DNA of 15,710 nt from Funneliformis mosseae (Eukaryota; Glomeromycota; Glomeromycetes; Glomerales; Glomeraceae), in the NCBI GenBank assembly GCA_910592005.1, contig CAJVPP010002233.1:1-15710 (forward strand), written 5' to 3'. The notes below the pieces were generated by a model, which ran no database searches, was not told where the DNA came from, and was given only the letters and a program-made list of their open reading frames with translations. Below are positions 1 through 9,149 of this stretch, piece by piece. Every line of letters starts with the position of its first letter. Position 1 is the first letter of the stretch. Position numbers and translations under genes: made by a program.

Positions 1-469
1 AGACTACTAAATTTAGGAAATAAGACATGTAAATCATTTAATTATCTAATTTAGTTATAGTACTGCAAATCATCTTTGATATGACACGAAAATTGATCAT
101 CCTTTCAGCCTTGTAGATCATTTTTGCACATCATTTTTAGGTGTAACACTATTAATTATATAATTTCTTTATTATTCAATAATTTAAATTGCAGGTTGTC
201 TTTAATTATTTTATTTCATTTAATAATTGTTTGTTTCTTTCTTCTAATTCTACTATTATATTTATCATGATTTTTTTATTTTTATTTATTTTTTTAATAA
301 TATTTAAATTCATTTTATAAGAGTAATTAAATATATAATTATTTTAATATTTCTTTAGTTAAGCTTTAAAAATTAAAAATAGGAAAAAATAGCAAGATTC
401 ATTGAAATATTAGATAGATAACAATAAGAAAATTAATAAACATTAAAATGATAAAAGAATTTTAGTCTA
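1..469. other. AT-rich intergenic stretch with clustered ATCAT motifs
   Basis: I see no gene here. Five ATCAT pentamers start at 33, 69, 96, 117 and 130, two of them as GATCAT, in an otherwise AT-rich sequence. The 9-mer TTGTAGATC at 111-119 recurs at 14880-14888 and 14922-14930. Clustered short motifs of this kind can be subterminal repeats of a DNA transposon, but no inverted terminus or target duplication can be paired with it inside the window. From about 140 to 469 there is only AT-rich DNA with homopolymer runs. Confidence 0.35.
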
Positions 470-2130
470 AATATTTTATTTATTTTTAGTATAAGCTAAT
501 CTTAAATAAGTAATATCTTTAAATTCATTTTTAATAAATAGACAAATATTATGATAAAAATATTTCTATCTTTTGTAATTCAAGAAGGAGGGATTAGTAT
601 AATAATGAAAAAATATTTAATTTTTTTGGTAATTTCAAAAATACTAGCTTTTTTAATTTTTAACAGATTAAATTTAGTAAAAATACCATTAGCAATTAGC
701 TAAACTTTAATAATTCTAGAATTAATTACTTTAAATAAAAAATGTTAATACTTTATAAACTATTTAATTTTTTAAAGAAAATTCTTAACATAAAATTAAG
801 ATCTAAGTATTAAAAGCCTTTTATATTATTATAATACTGAGTTTTGTTTAATTACATTATACTTGATTTTTGCATAACCTCAACAATATAATCTATGTAA
901 TCTACAATCATTGTGTGATATAGTTTCTTAATCAATCTAAATTACTATTACACTTAACTTTAATATATTCAGATATTATAAAATTTAATTCAATATTTTC
1001 ATAATAACTGCAAATTACTTATAAGTAAAATCAAATAATAACATTATTTTTATTCTATTCTCTTATATTATCACAAGTAATTTTTAAATTTTTCATCTTT
1101 ATTCAATTTTTTAATTCTATTAAATATCAGGTTCAATGTACCATTAAAACCTTTCTTATAATTTTATCTTCATCAAAAATATAATTAATTTGTTTGCATG
1201 CTACTTTATTTTGAATATTAAATAAATATACTTTACATAGACTGAGATAATAAATCTTACTTACTTATTAATCAAAATGGAATACATGAATATTTTATAC
1301 TTAATTGTAATTATAATGAGCAATAGCATTAATGCTACAATAATTTCTTATTATAAAATACTTATCTACTAATTTTCTTTATTGTTCTGTTAATTTCATA
1401 TTCTTGTTGTAATAATTTCTCTTTAATTTAGTCTTAACTAAATATTCTTTATATATTTTTAGTAAATCATTTGCTTCTTTTTCTTTTATGAGTATTATAC
1501 TGTAAGTTATTCTAAAAATATTAGCATATATTGTATAAATCTATTTTTAAACTTATGATTTGAATATAAAATGTTAATTGATACTATAACTTGCAAAACA
1601 CATGATGTTTTAATAATTTCAATATACTTATATTTTCAAAACCTATAATAAAATCATGATAGATTGACTTATAATTTGTTTTAGCTGATAAAAGAGTAAG
1701 TGATTGAATAATTCAATTGACATTTCTACTAGGATTTAGTAGTCTATGAATTTCAGCATAATTCTTGAGAAAATTCTTTATAGCAATAGCAATAGTTGTA
1801 TCAATAATTATTTTAGTTTTTTATTGTAATACTCATTTGATATTACTATAAACATGTAGTATTATACTATTTATTGCTAAGTGATTTCTGACATTTTTAA
1901 AATAAGTGTAACTAATTCTTAACATATTTAGATATATTTTTTGATAAAAAGACGTATTGCAATCTTAATAATAAAAAGTTCTTTTATTATCATGTGTTTT
2001 CTTTTTAAGGCATCAGCTAACAATTTTTCTCTATCATTTATTACTTTTAATTGAACCATTAAAAATATATCTTGTTTGAATCTAGAAAGAGTCTAAAATG
2101 CCTCACATAATTTGACAACCTTTTCTCTTA
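470..2130 (-). pseudogene. DUF7869-type transposon-associated protein, decayed, nearly full length
   Basis: Read on the minus strand, about 1.6 kb gives recognisable protein in successive frames, broken by frameshifts and many stops. The N-terminal part is helical and charged, with a YAEIHRLLNPSRN-like block near 1740. A block like KEKEANDLLKIYKEYLVKTK lies near 1440-1490. Then come INYIFDED near 1165-1190, TCDN at 1067-1078 followed by NKNN, and FIISEYIKVKCNSN near 962-1003. Further down are FMLRIFFKKLN, KFNLLK near 660 and KNEFKDIT near 500-530. The order and spacing match the family I know as DUF7869, whose hallmarks are a NYL(I/L)DE-like block, a CDN..GQNKNN block and an F.ISGHT.F..D block. 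The family is found in transposon-rich eukaryotic genomes and is thought to have a DDE/RNase H-like fold; its biochemical role is unproven. Several conserved Gly and Thr residues have become Glu, Ser, Asp or Ile, as G-to-A or C-to-T changes would produce. It cannot encode a functional protein. The family call is from memory and unverified. Confidence 0.68.
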
Positions 2131-2716
2131 TAATCTTTTTGAGCAACTATATTTGTAACTTTTAAAAAATATACTGCTTTTTCATATTCAGTTTAACTAT
2201 TATAATTGTAATTTTCTATATATAGGTATTTTTATATATATTTTAAATTTTATAAATGCTATTTTTCAAAGAATAAAGTTTAAAACTAATAAACTCTTCA
2301 ATAAATTTCATATTACTTTTGAGCTTTACCTTCAAATTACAATATGTTATATAAGAATCTATTACATAAGTTTGTTATATGAAAATATTTTTTGTTCAAA
2401 CATAATATTACACATTAATCATGATAATCATACTAATATATCTATTTAATTTCTAAGCAAATAAGCATTACTTTATTACTCTAAAAGTTACAAAATATTA
2501 TCTTGCATATAATCATATATGATCAAGTCTATTTATTTATATCAATACTTTTATATTAATACTACTAAGAATATCATTATATTCTTTATCTTGCAATAAT
2601 TAACTTTATATATTGTCTCTTGTTATCTTGTTATCTGCTAAAAATGAAATTAACTAAAAATCAAAGATGTAAAAAATAAAAACATTCAAAATTATACATA
2701 GTACAAATGATTTTCA
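2131..2716. other. AT-rich stretch, nothing recognised
   Basis: No open frame of useful length and no recognisable protein similarity on either strand. The part next to 2130 may hold the worn N-terminal end of the DUF7869-type gene, since a charged block resembling AQKDYKRKG is readable on the minus strand near 2140, but I cannot connect it to the family. No RNA gene is visible. Confidence 0.3.
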
Positions 2717-2866
2717 CTAGTAGTTTTGACTATTAGTATTAATAGTTGATTTAGTACTATCTGGTTTGATAATAACAAATTCTGTATATTTTATATTATG
2801 CATAATATTTATCACAATGAAATTAGCCAGAATATGCTTGAGTTTAGCTAAAGTTAAGTGATCTTC
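2717..2866 (-). pseudogene. C-terminal piece of an unrecognised decayed gene, left of the Tc1 insertion
   Basis: On the minus strand a clean frame runs from 2866 to a TAG at 2717-2719 and gives about 49 residues, beginning EDHLTLAKLKHILANF and ending NTNSQNY. A second stop, TGA, follows directly. The frame has no internal stops, which is unusual for DNA this AT-rich, and residue use looks like protein. It directly abuts the TA duplication of the Tc1 remnant, and coding-like sequence on the same strand resumes on the other side at 3482. I infer that it is the end of the same old gene, cut by the Tc1 insertion. I do not recognise the product. Confidence 0.4.
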
Positions 2867-2868
2867 TA

Positions 2869-3479
2869 TAGACTCCCACCAAAAGTTTTCAGACATTTTT
2901 TTGGCTCAATATAAAATTTAGAATTTTTAAATTTTATTAAAAAATATTTATTAATATATTTATTAAAATATAATATGCTACATATTTAGTAATAAATAAT
3001 TAGTACTTAGTCAGACCTCAATTTGTTTTAATCACAGTCTGAATTCACTGTGATATACTATCAACTAAATTTTTGATATTTTGTATCAAAATTTGTTTTC
3101 ATGCCCTTATAACATGTTAATTGAGTTGAGCAAGGTTGAAAGGTAATTTTTTCCTTTCACAGATACTCTTCTTGACTTCAGCCTATATATTTTCAATAGA
3201 TAGTCATAGTAATAGTTTGATAATAATCATCACATTGACGGTAAAAATTATGCCACTGCATTGTTCTATTATTAATTCTTTGAACATTTTCATTGTTTTA
3301 AAAAGATAAAATTTTATTTTGATCTAAAATCAAAATAAACAAACCAAACACGTATTTATTTAGTTTGATTTAAGTAAACAATAGCTAGAACATTATGTAA
3401 CCACAATTTTCTACAGTCACATGTAATTAGTATAAAAAAGTCCAAAAGATAGCATTTGAAGACTTTTGGCGGGGATCTG
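2869..3479 (-). mobile_element. Tc1/mariner-type DNA transposon remnant with TIRs and TA target duplication
   Basis: The ends form terminal inverted repeats. The left end starts TAGACTCCCACCAAAAG at 2869, and the reverse complement of the right end starts CAGATCCCCGCCAAAAG at 3479. Over 24 bases 18 match, and all six mismatches are transitions. Each end is flanked by TA (2867-2868 and 3480-3481), the target duplication of Tc1/mariner elements. The CCGCCAAAAGT core is typical of Tc1-like termini. At 611 bp it is far shorter than a usual 1.3-1.7 kb autonomous copy, and only the end of a transposase can be read inside. It is therefore an internally deleted or badly worn copy that could not move by itself. 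It sits inside older coding-like DNA on the same strand, so it is the younger of the two. Confidence 0.82.
3001..3210 (-). pseudogene. Tc1/mariner transposase, C-terminal fragment
   Basis: Tc1 transposases cut and paste the element by binding its TIRs and using a DDE catalytic triad in an RNase H-like fold. Here only about 65 C-terminal codons are legible. They include SIENI followed by TAG where Trp is expected and then AEVKKS (the family's NPIENIW..LK region, near 3170-3200), LIQNIKNLVDSIS (near 3040-3090), IQTVIKTN, and a GLTKY ending at about 3003. The last block matches the usual end of Tc1 proteins. In-frame TGA codons fall where Arg (CGA) is expected. The catalytic DDE segment upstream is not recognisable, so most of the gene was deleted or decayed before or after insertion. 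Confidence 0.72.
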
Positions 3480-3901
3480 TACCTTATTATTATATCAAGA
3501 AATAAAGAAACAAAATAAATTTCTTCTAATATAGGTTGATTATTAGATTTTTTTTGAATAGTAATTTCATTATCACTAATTTCAAGTGATATTAACTCTC
3601 ATACAAATAATGCTTTAACTTTTTTAATTGAATGACCTAATATTTCTTTGTTAAATATATTAATAGTATTATTTTGAATATTAAATTTCTAAAAATAAAA
3701 ATAAAAATATTATTAATATTATTTTAATAAGAAGTAATAATTTATAACTTTCATAATATATTGACCTTTAAAGTTCTAATTTACGCTGATTATTAATTCT
3801 TATGACCTTTGATTTTTCTGGTGAAATATTAAAAGCATGAGATCTCATTCTAAAATAAGTATGTATTATATATTTGTCATATTATATTTTCAGAATAATT
3901 T

Positions 3902-4008
3902 ATTCTTTTTATAAAAAATAAATGATTAATTAAATAAATAATAATATAAAATAAAAATAAATAAATTAATAAAATAAATAAATAACAATAAAAATAAATT
4001 ATATAATT
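3902..4008. repeat. Low-complexity (AATAA)n-like tract
   Basis: About 100 bases consist almost wholly of AAATAAATA-type units with three non-A/T bases or fewer. It falls inside the candidate intron 3850-4010 of the decayed minus-strand gene. This is simple sequence with no further signal. Confidence 0.7.
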
Positions 4009-4137
4009 ACTTAAGTTATTTCTTCATGGTTCATAATCTTTTATATAGAATGAAAAGTATGCTTTAAGAACTTTTTAATTAACTTTATAGGTAAAAGGTT
4101 TAGAGTAAAAATAGTCCTTATAATTATTTTTAAATTT

Positions 4138-4210
4138 CAATTAAGTTGTGACTTAATTGCGCTATAAGAAAATTTAATTGTATCATAAATTGCAACTTAA
4201 TTGTATCATT
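4138..4210. repeat. Short palindrome and repeated TTAATTGTATCA motif
   Basis: CAATTAAG (4138-4145) and CTTAATTG (4152-4159) form a perfect 8-bp inverted repeat around a 6-nt loop. The related words TTAATTGTATCAT near 4175 and CTTAATTGTATCAT at 4197-4210 follow. In DNA this AT-rich such words can arise by chance. No function can be assigned. Confidence 0.4.
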
Positions 4211-5079
4211 TTTTTAATTGCAATGACTATTTTTTAATTTAAATTAATTAAAAAAATTCTTTTTCAATTAATTCATTGGAAGCTTCTTTATTTTATTTAT
4301 TTATTTTCATTTATTTTAAATAAAAGTAACTAAAGTAGAAGTTAAATTATATGAATTTAACTTATTATTATTTGCAGCTTCTGATTTTGAACTTATACTA
4401 AGTAAATCATCAACAGATTTAATTTTTTTTTCATCTGCAAGACTTTGTTAAAAATTCACTTTAATTAGCTAAATAATTTTCTATTTTTAACAAAACTTTA
4501 TTTATTTTATTTAAAATATCATTTAATCTGATTTTAATTGACCAATATTAATTTCAATTAATTTAATATGTTGACTAATGGAATTAATTTGCTGTTATAT
4601 TAAAGTTACAAGATTTAAAATATATCTATAAATTTCTTCTAGTTTAATTCTACTATTATCAATGATAGTGTATTATTTTATTTTTCTAAAGTTTATAAAA
4701 TTTAGAAATATTTGTTAAAATATATCTGTATTCATTTTTCTTATCATTCATTTTAAATTTAATTTAAATAAGATTTATAAGTGATGAAATATTTTTATTG
4801 TTAAATTAATATAAAAATAATTAGCATTCGATATAATATATCTTTTAAAACAAATTTTTTATTGAACTTTATTTTTTTTTCTTATAAAAAAAACATAAAT
4901 TCACTAAAAAAATAAAATAAAATAACTTTCTTATCTAATATTTTTATTAAAAATTTATAATAAATAAATAACTATGCTATTATAATAAATATAAAGATTA
5001 CTTATTTCAAAAAGAACTTTTTATCAACATTTATAAAAAAAACAATATAATAAGCCTATTAAACATAAATAAAATACTG

Positions 5080-6155
5080 CAAAAAAAAATTAAAAATGAA
5101 AATTTTAATACTTATTTAAATCAATCTTTATCTATTTTACCTTTACTAAATGAACTTTCAGATAATAATATTACTATAATTTCACGTAATATAAAATTAA
5201 AAATATGTTGATTAATTCTTTTAATACCTATTTTATGAAAAAGTTTTATTCATATTGAATATGAAAATAATGATTTCATAATTTTTGAAAGTAATACAGA
5301 ATTTATTGGTAATTATAATAACAAAAAGAATTATTCAAATAAAATTATTTTAAAATATGAAGACTTAGATAAATATATAAATAATATCAACTATAATCCT
5401 ATCAATATTTATCACAATCCTCTGATTTTTGATGTAAATGAAACAACAAAATGGATAACACTTTGAAGATATCTTTTTCAGGATACTTTTATATTATCTC
5501 AAATAGCAAATGTAATATTGTTAGATTTTTTTAAAGAATTATTACAATCTTTTAATGAAAGAATCTTTTCTAATTTTTCTTCAACTATTTATCATATTAA
5601 TAAATTACTTGGTATTGAATTTATAAACAGAAATTATATTATATGTTCTTAATATCATCAACTTTTATCAGATATTCTTAATTATAATAATCAATATATT
5701 ATATGTAAAAAAATATAACAAAATAATTACTAAAACAGTTCAAATATCTAAAGAAAATCATTTAAATAAGGTTATTTAAATTAAATTAATTAATAATATT
5801 TTATTTATATTTTCTCTATTTATTAAAAAATATTTATTTTACTAATTAGCCAATCAAAATATATCTATATAATTCAATAATTCAACAATTAAAAATATTT
5901 TTATCAAAATCAGGAATGGAAAACCTATTAGAATCATATTTTAATCACAAAATTAAAAATAATATATTTGCTAATATATATAAAAAAAGAGTTTGAAAAA
6001 CCTTTGCTGATTCTAATAATCAACCTTTTTTTATCAAAAATGCTTCAGAAGTTCATATTGAATTTGCCTTAAATTTAAATTAGTTTAATCCTTATAAATA
6101 TATTTAATATTCTATTAGTGTAATATAACTAATAATATTGAATTTATCATACTGT
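5080..6155 (+). pseudogene. Tnp2-type (CACTA-like) transposase, N-terminal half, decayed
   Basis: One frame from about 5080 to 5770 carries only TGA stops at 5209, 5236 and 5464 (each where Trp is plausible) before a TAA at 5650, followed by a frame change. It contains WITL-stop-RYLFQD, FKELLQSFNERIFSNF, a KLLGIEF block and then IICS-stop-YHQLLS. In related fungal transposases that last block is a CPxC zinc-binding motif; here the second Cys has become Tyr. After a candidate intron (5771-5849) the frame from 5850 reads PIKIYLYNSIIQQLK, then KKRV-TGA-KTF, then PFFIKNASEVHIEFALNLN, TAG, FNPYK, TAA, YSISVI. This matches the conserved NLDWFNPF...YSVGVIY core of the Tnp2 family (PF02992), in which a transposase would cut CACTA-like element ends. 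Similarity stops near 6155 (NLS, where NLPR is usual). A later part of such a protein is present at 15010-15710. Confidence 0.68.
5771..5849 (+). other. Candidate spliceosomal intron in the transposase remnant
   Basis: A 79-nt AT-rich stretch begins GTTATT after AATAAG and ends TAATTAG before CCAATC. The upstream codons (ending HLNK) and the downstream codons (PIKIYLY) join in phase 0, and the intervening DNA has dense stops. The length resembles the 80-nt candidate at 15223-15302. No transcript evidence exists here. Confidence 0.5.
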
Positions 6156-6295
6156 TACCAGATTTGTTTTGATTATCTTAACGTCTAAGTTGAAGGCTAC
6201 AGCAGTTGATTCTATACATTAGAATTTCTGACCTTAATATTTTTTCTAAGTCTTATAGGTATTCATTATATTCAAATCAACTCTGCAATTTATTA
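6156..6295 (+). other. Short coding-like stretch next to the Gypsy 3' LTR, identity unknown
   Basis: From about 6140 to the LTR edge at 6296, the plus-strand frame starting with GAA at 6140 reads like protein (PDLF, then a Trp-like TGA, RLQQLILYIRISDLNIF, SKSYRYSLYSNQL). Stops fall at places compatible with Trp or Gln. It does not continue the Tnp2 frame. It could be the rim of another element or an unrelated gene relic cut by the retrotransposon. Confidence 0.25.
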
Positions 6296-6930
6296 TGTTA
6301 TTATATTAGATTTGTAACTTTAAATAAAATCTCAAAAGGGTAAATAAAACTAAAATAATTACTCAAAGAATTACGGGTGAGGATTCACAATAATATCAAA
6401 GAATTATTCTCAATAATAAACATGTGAGATAATTATAAAATAAATACAAAGATAACTTAAAGATATTTTAGAGATTACGCTTCAGAGACTCTAAGTCAAT
6501 ACAGCAAATCAATACAATATTATATAATAAGTTCACTAACAAAAGGGTTTGTACAAATGCAAAGAATCACAGATAATTTATAATAGTTTCAATGGATTTG
6601 CGAAGGATAAGTTTTATACTTGATTAATTATACTCCTTTATTAATATATATATAAGTTCAATACCTAAAAGATTAATATCTCATCAGTGCTGAAACTCAA
6701 AAAAAATACAAAAATATTTATACATATTGAATAAATAATAAAATAAACTAAACTAAATATATCAAAGAAAATAAAGTTACCATTTTGCTAGCAATAAAGT
6801 TACCATATCAATAAAATTGCCAGATCTGCAGGCAACTAAATAGACATCTATGATCTACGTGATTATCAAAGGCAATAAAATTGACTTTTTATTCTACCAA
6901 TTAAATCTATCTAAAATTTTGCCTGTTACT
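6296..6930 (-). repeat. 3' LTR of the Gypsy element (left copy)
   Basis: This 635-bp copy aligns along its length with 13697-14414. On the plus strand its outer end reads TGTTATTATATTAG, against TGTTACATTAG in the other copy. Its inner end reads CCTGTTACT, against CCTGTCACA, so the terminal TG of the minus-strand 5' end has mutated to AG. It lacks an 84-bp segment present in the other copy. It contains an unchanged block around 6507-6550 (the AATATTATATAATAAGTTCACT region). No strong polypurine tract lies directly at its inner edge; the nearest purine run is minus strand 6954-6975, about 25 bases away and inside ORF3. Confidence 0.95.
6612..6618 (-). promoter_or_regulatory. Candidate TATA box in the 3' LTR
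   Basis: TATAAAA on the minus strand, conserved at the matching place in the other LTR (14010-14016) although the surroundings have diverged. In the 5' LTR this position would suit the element's own promoter; in this copy it would direct transcription outward to the left. Confidence 0.35.
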
Positions 6931-7249
6931 TCTTAGATTTGAGCTCTGTTGAAGAATTTTTCTTTCTTCTTTTAATTCTCTTAGATAAGACCATAGGGGT
7001 AATTCTTAGTTCTTGAGCATATTTCTTTTGCATTTTTCTTTTTTGCAAGAGTTCTTCAAGAATTTCATTTTTTACAGATTCTTTCTCCTGATAGATTTCA
7101 TCCATTAAATCTATCAATTTGTCTGACTTAGTCTTTTTCTAAAGGTCGATAATTATCAAAAGTAACTTAATATCATTTTCTTTTAACACATTATTAGCCT
7201 TCTCAATATTTTTAATATCATGTTGATATTTTCTTATGAAGTGACTCAT
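6926..7249 (-). pseudogene. ORF3: small basic protein downstream of pol, one internal stop
   Basis: From an ATG at 7249 the minus-strand frame runs 107 codons to a TAA at 6926-6928 that lies within the 3' LTR. The only break is a TAG at 7139-7141, codon 37, readable as a former CAG (Gln). The N-terminal two thirds is a charged helical region (MSHFIRKYQHDIKNIEKANN, later EIYQEKESVKNEILEELLQK) likely to form a coiled coil. The C-terminal part (KKYAQELRITPMVLSKRIKR) has the spacing of a helix-turn-helix, followed by a Lys/Arg-rich tail. It is better preserved than gag or pol. Ty3/Gypsy elements normally end with integrase, so an additional ORF here is uncommon. No signal peptide or membrane segment is visible, so it is not env-like. 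A role in nucleic-acid binding is inference only. It may instead be a 3' extension of pol. Confidence 0.55.
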
Positions 7250-7309
7250 TTATTGGAAATTTTTAAACATTTTCAGAAAAATTGAGGTTCAAGGTCTAAT
7301 CAGCGTCCT

Positions 7310-8584
7310 TTTATATTTTCTAGTTTATTTACATAGATCACAGGATTCTAATTTTGCCGATCGTGATAGATTTTTAGTAAACTTATATTAATTGATGCCT
7401 TAAGAATTCATCTTTTGGTAGATCTTAATTTGTATACTCTAATGAGTAATACGTTATGGATATAGAATAGTCTTTCCATTTTTCTTTCAATTTTCCAGTC
7501 TAAGTTTCTCTTTAGCAATATCATATAAAAAAACTTTATCTCCAATTTTAAATTCAATTGATCGTTTGATTTTTGAATTATGTCACTTCTTTTGCTTTTC
7601 TTATGCTTTTGTCACATTTTCTATTACTTGTTGTTTATTTTCTTCTAAGCTTTTCAAATTTATTTCTAAAGTTTCATTTTCAAGAGTGATAATTGGTAAT
7701 CTCGCTTCTCTTTCATAGGTCAAGTAGAATAGTATGAATTTTGTAGTAGAATTTTTCGCAGTTCGATATGCAAATAAAATGGAGTTTATAGCATTATTCT
7801 ATTCTTATAAATTCTTTGTCACTTTTGCTATAGATTCACATAAGGTCTTATTAAATCACTTAACTAATCTATTAGTTTGAGAATGGTATGACATTAATAA
7901 TAGATGTTTAATTTTAAACTTATTCATTAAACCTTTTACTACTTGATTTCTAAAATGTGTTCCTCGATCAGAGAGTATATAATTTGGATATCTATGTCAG
8001 CAAATTATATTTTCATAAATAAATTCTACAATTGATTTCACATCATTTACTAGGATTATACTTACTTCAGGCTATTTAGTTAAATAATCAGTAGCTACAA
8101 TTATATAACGATTTCCTTTGTTAGTCAATGGTAATGATTCTACAAAATCTATTCCTATTTTCTTAAAAGGCTTTTCTACTGATATTGGATGTAATAGATT
8201 ATTATTTTTCGTAGACTTCCCTCTTCTTTGGTAAGAGTTACAGGCTTTAATATAATTTCTAATATCTTTGAACATTTGCGACCAATAATAGTTTTTTTTA
8301 ATCTTTTTAAAGACCTTTTCTATTCTTAAATATCTACCAGTAGGATGATTATGTGCTGCAAAGAGTATCATTTCTATTTCATTTGTTTTCAATACTTTAA
8401 GATAGTTTCTAGGATTTCTCTTATTTCTTTTATAAAGTTGATTTTCTAAAATAATAAAATGTTTTGATTGTCTGATAATTTGTTTAGCTAATTTCTTATC
8501 ATTTAGTAAATTTGATGTAATTAAAAAATGTTTAAGTTGATTATATCGATTTTCTTCCATTTTTAAACTTAAGCTGTCAATCAC
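7310..8584 (-). pseudogene. Integrase domain of pol, decayed
   Basis: Integrase joins the retroelement cDNA to host DNA. The N-terminal zinc-binding segment is visible (HNHPTGRYLRIEK, then YYWSQMF, then CNSYQRR), but its second His is Tyr and the second Cys of the C..C pair is Tyr. The catalytic core starts with IGIDFVESLP (first Asp kept) and continues past DYLTK to a TAG at 8072-8074, where the family has Trp. A TGA at 7997-7999 replaces Arg. ILSDRGTHF keeps the second Asp. The catalytic Glu is lost: TNRLVK at 7859-7861 has Lys (AAG), followed by a TGA where Arg is expected. Further on come FAYRTAKNSTT and IEFKIGDKVFLYD. After a frameshift a GPF/Y-like block (LFYIHNVLLI) lies near 7440-7470, and legible sequence ends near 7310. 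The enzyme is certainly inactive. Confidence 0.92.
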
Positions 8585-9149
8585 AATGTTGACACTTTTG
8601 CTTTTACTCTATTATTTTGTTGATGATAGGATAAAATATTGAAGCATGGCGAACAATTGTGTATAAGCATTTTCTTGTTAAACAAATAAGGGTTCAGTCT
8701 ACTATAAGTCATTAGTTAAATAGTTAGGGTTCATGTTAGAATGAATTTTGTCATATTCGAATCTAATAATACAATTATGAAGAATGATTTTATAAGATAA
8801 ATTACATTTGCATGCTTTGCAGTACGTGTGAATGTGATGGTTTTCAATATCATAAAAGTCAGTACATTTAGAGCCTCCTTTAGTAATTGGTTAATTTGCA
8901 ATTACTTGTTTAATTTTAATATTTTCTTTATAAATTTTAATCATTTCATCTTTTAGACATTGGTATCCAACAGTAATCAATAAGTGATTTCCAAATTGAT
9001 TCATTAATTCTTGCTTAAAATAAGATTTAGTATTATTTCTTTTTATGCTATTTTCTGGTGAGGAAATATGCCATTGGATTTCTTTTTCTTCTAATTCATC
9101 AAAGTTTTTATCAATTTGTACAGAAATTATATAAGTTTCCACAATCTCG
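8585..9149 (-). pseudogene. Spacer between RNase H and integrase with a Cys/His cluster
   Basis: This part of pol links RNase H to integrase. An 83-codon clean frame at 8891-9142 (starting METYIISVQIDKNFDELEEK) is followed by a region with CKACKC at 8801-8827 and then LSYKIILHNC, giving C-x2-C-x10-H-x-C spacing that could bind zinc. Then NPNYLTND appears, followed by QENAYTQLFAMLQY after stops that replace Gln or similar. I know comparable spacers in fungal Gypsy elements, but no function is assigned to them. The C/H pattern is seen; zinc binding is inference. Confidence 0.6.

Larger units (their letters stand above)
3482..4740 (-). pseudogene. Unrecognised decayed gene with probable introns and coiled-coil-like segment
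   Basis: Minus-strand blocks read as protein, separated by AT-rich gaps with GT...AG borders. From upstream to downstream they are: a helical Gln/Ile/Leu-rich block near 4540-4640 containing QQINSISQHIKLIEIN; ADEKKIKSVDDLLSISSKSE near 4400-4440; YKDYFYSKPFTYKVN near 4070-4130; MRSHAFNISPEKSKVIRIN near 3800-3848; and NIFNKEILGHSIKKVKALFV continuing to PILEEIYF near 3520-3690. Candidate introns are 3850-4010 and 3689-3765 (GT at the minus-strand 5' side, AG at the 3' side). Joining them does not give one continuous frame, so frameshifts or wrong junctions remain. A TGA near 3598 falls where Trp is plausible. The 2717-2866 block is probably its C-terminus. I cannot name the product. It could be a host gene relic or part of another transposon. 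Confidence 0.4.

Noticed and set aside
585..660. AAGGAGGG at 585-592 followed by an ATG at 605, like a bacterial ribosome binding site and start
   Set aside because: The reading frame is short, and the stretch is antisense to the C-terminal part of the DUF7869-type relic. Introns and Gypsy/Tc1/Tnp2 elements show the DNA is eukaryotic.
5080..6155. A variant genetic code (TGA as Trp, or TAA/TAG as Gln)
   Set aside because: In the left Tnp2 piece the stops look like reassigned codons, but elsewhere TGA stands at Arg sites and TAG at Trp sites, TGG is also used, and catalytic residues are lost by the same C-to-T or G-to-A steps. Decay explains all of it; one alternative code does not.
6954..6975. 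Purine run on the minus strand as the polypurine tract
   Set aside because: It lies about 25 nt from the LTR edge rather than directly against it, and codes Lys/Arg in ORF3. The bases touching the LTR are only weakly purine-rich, so the true tract is not settled.
6926..7249. ORF3 as an envelope-like gene
   Set aside because: It has no signal peptide, no hydrophobic membrane segment and no cysteine pattern; it is short, charged and basic.
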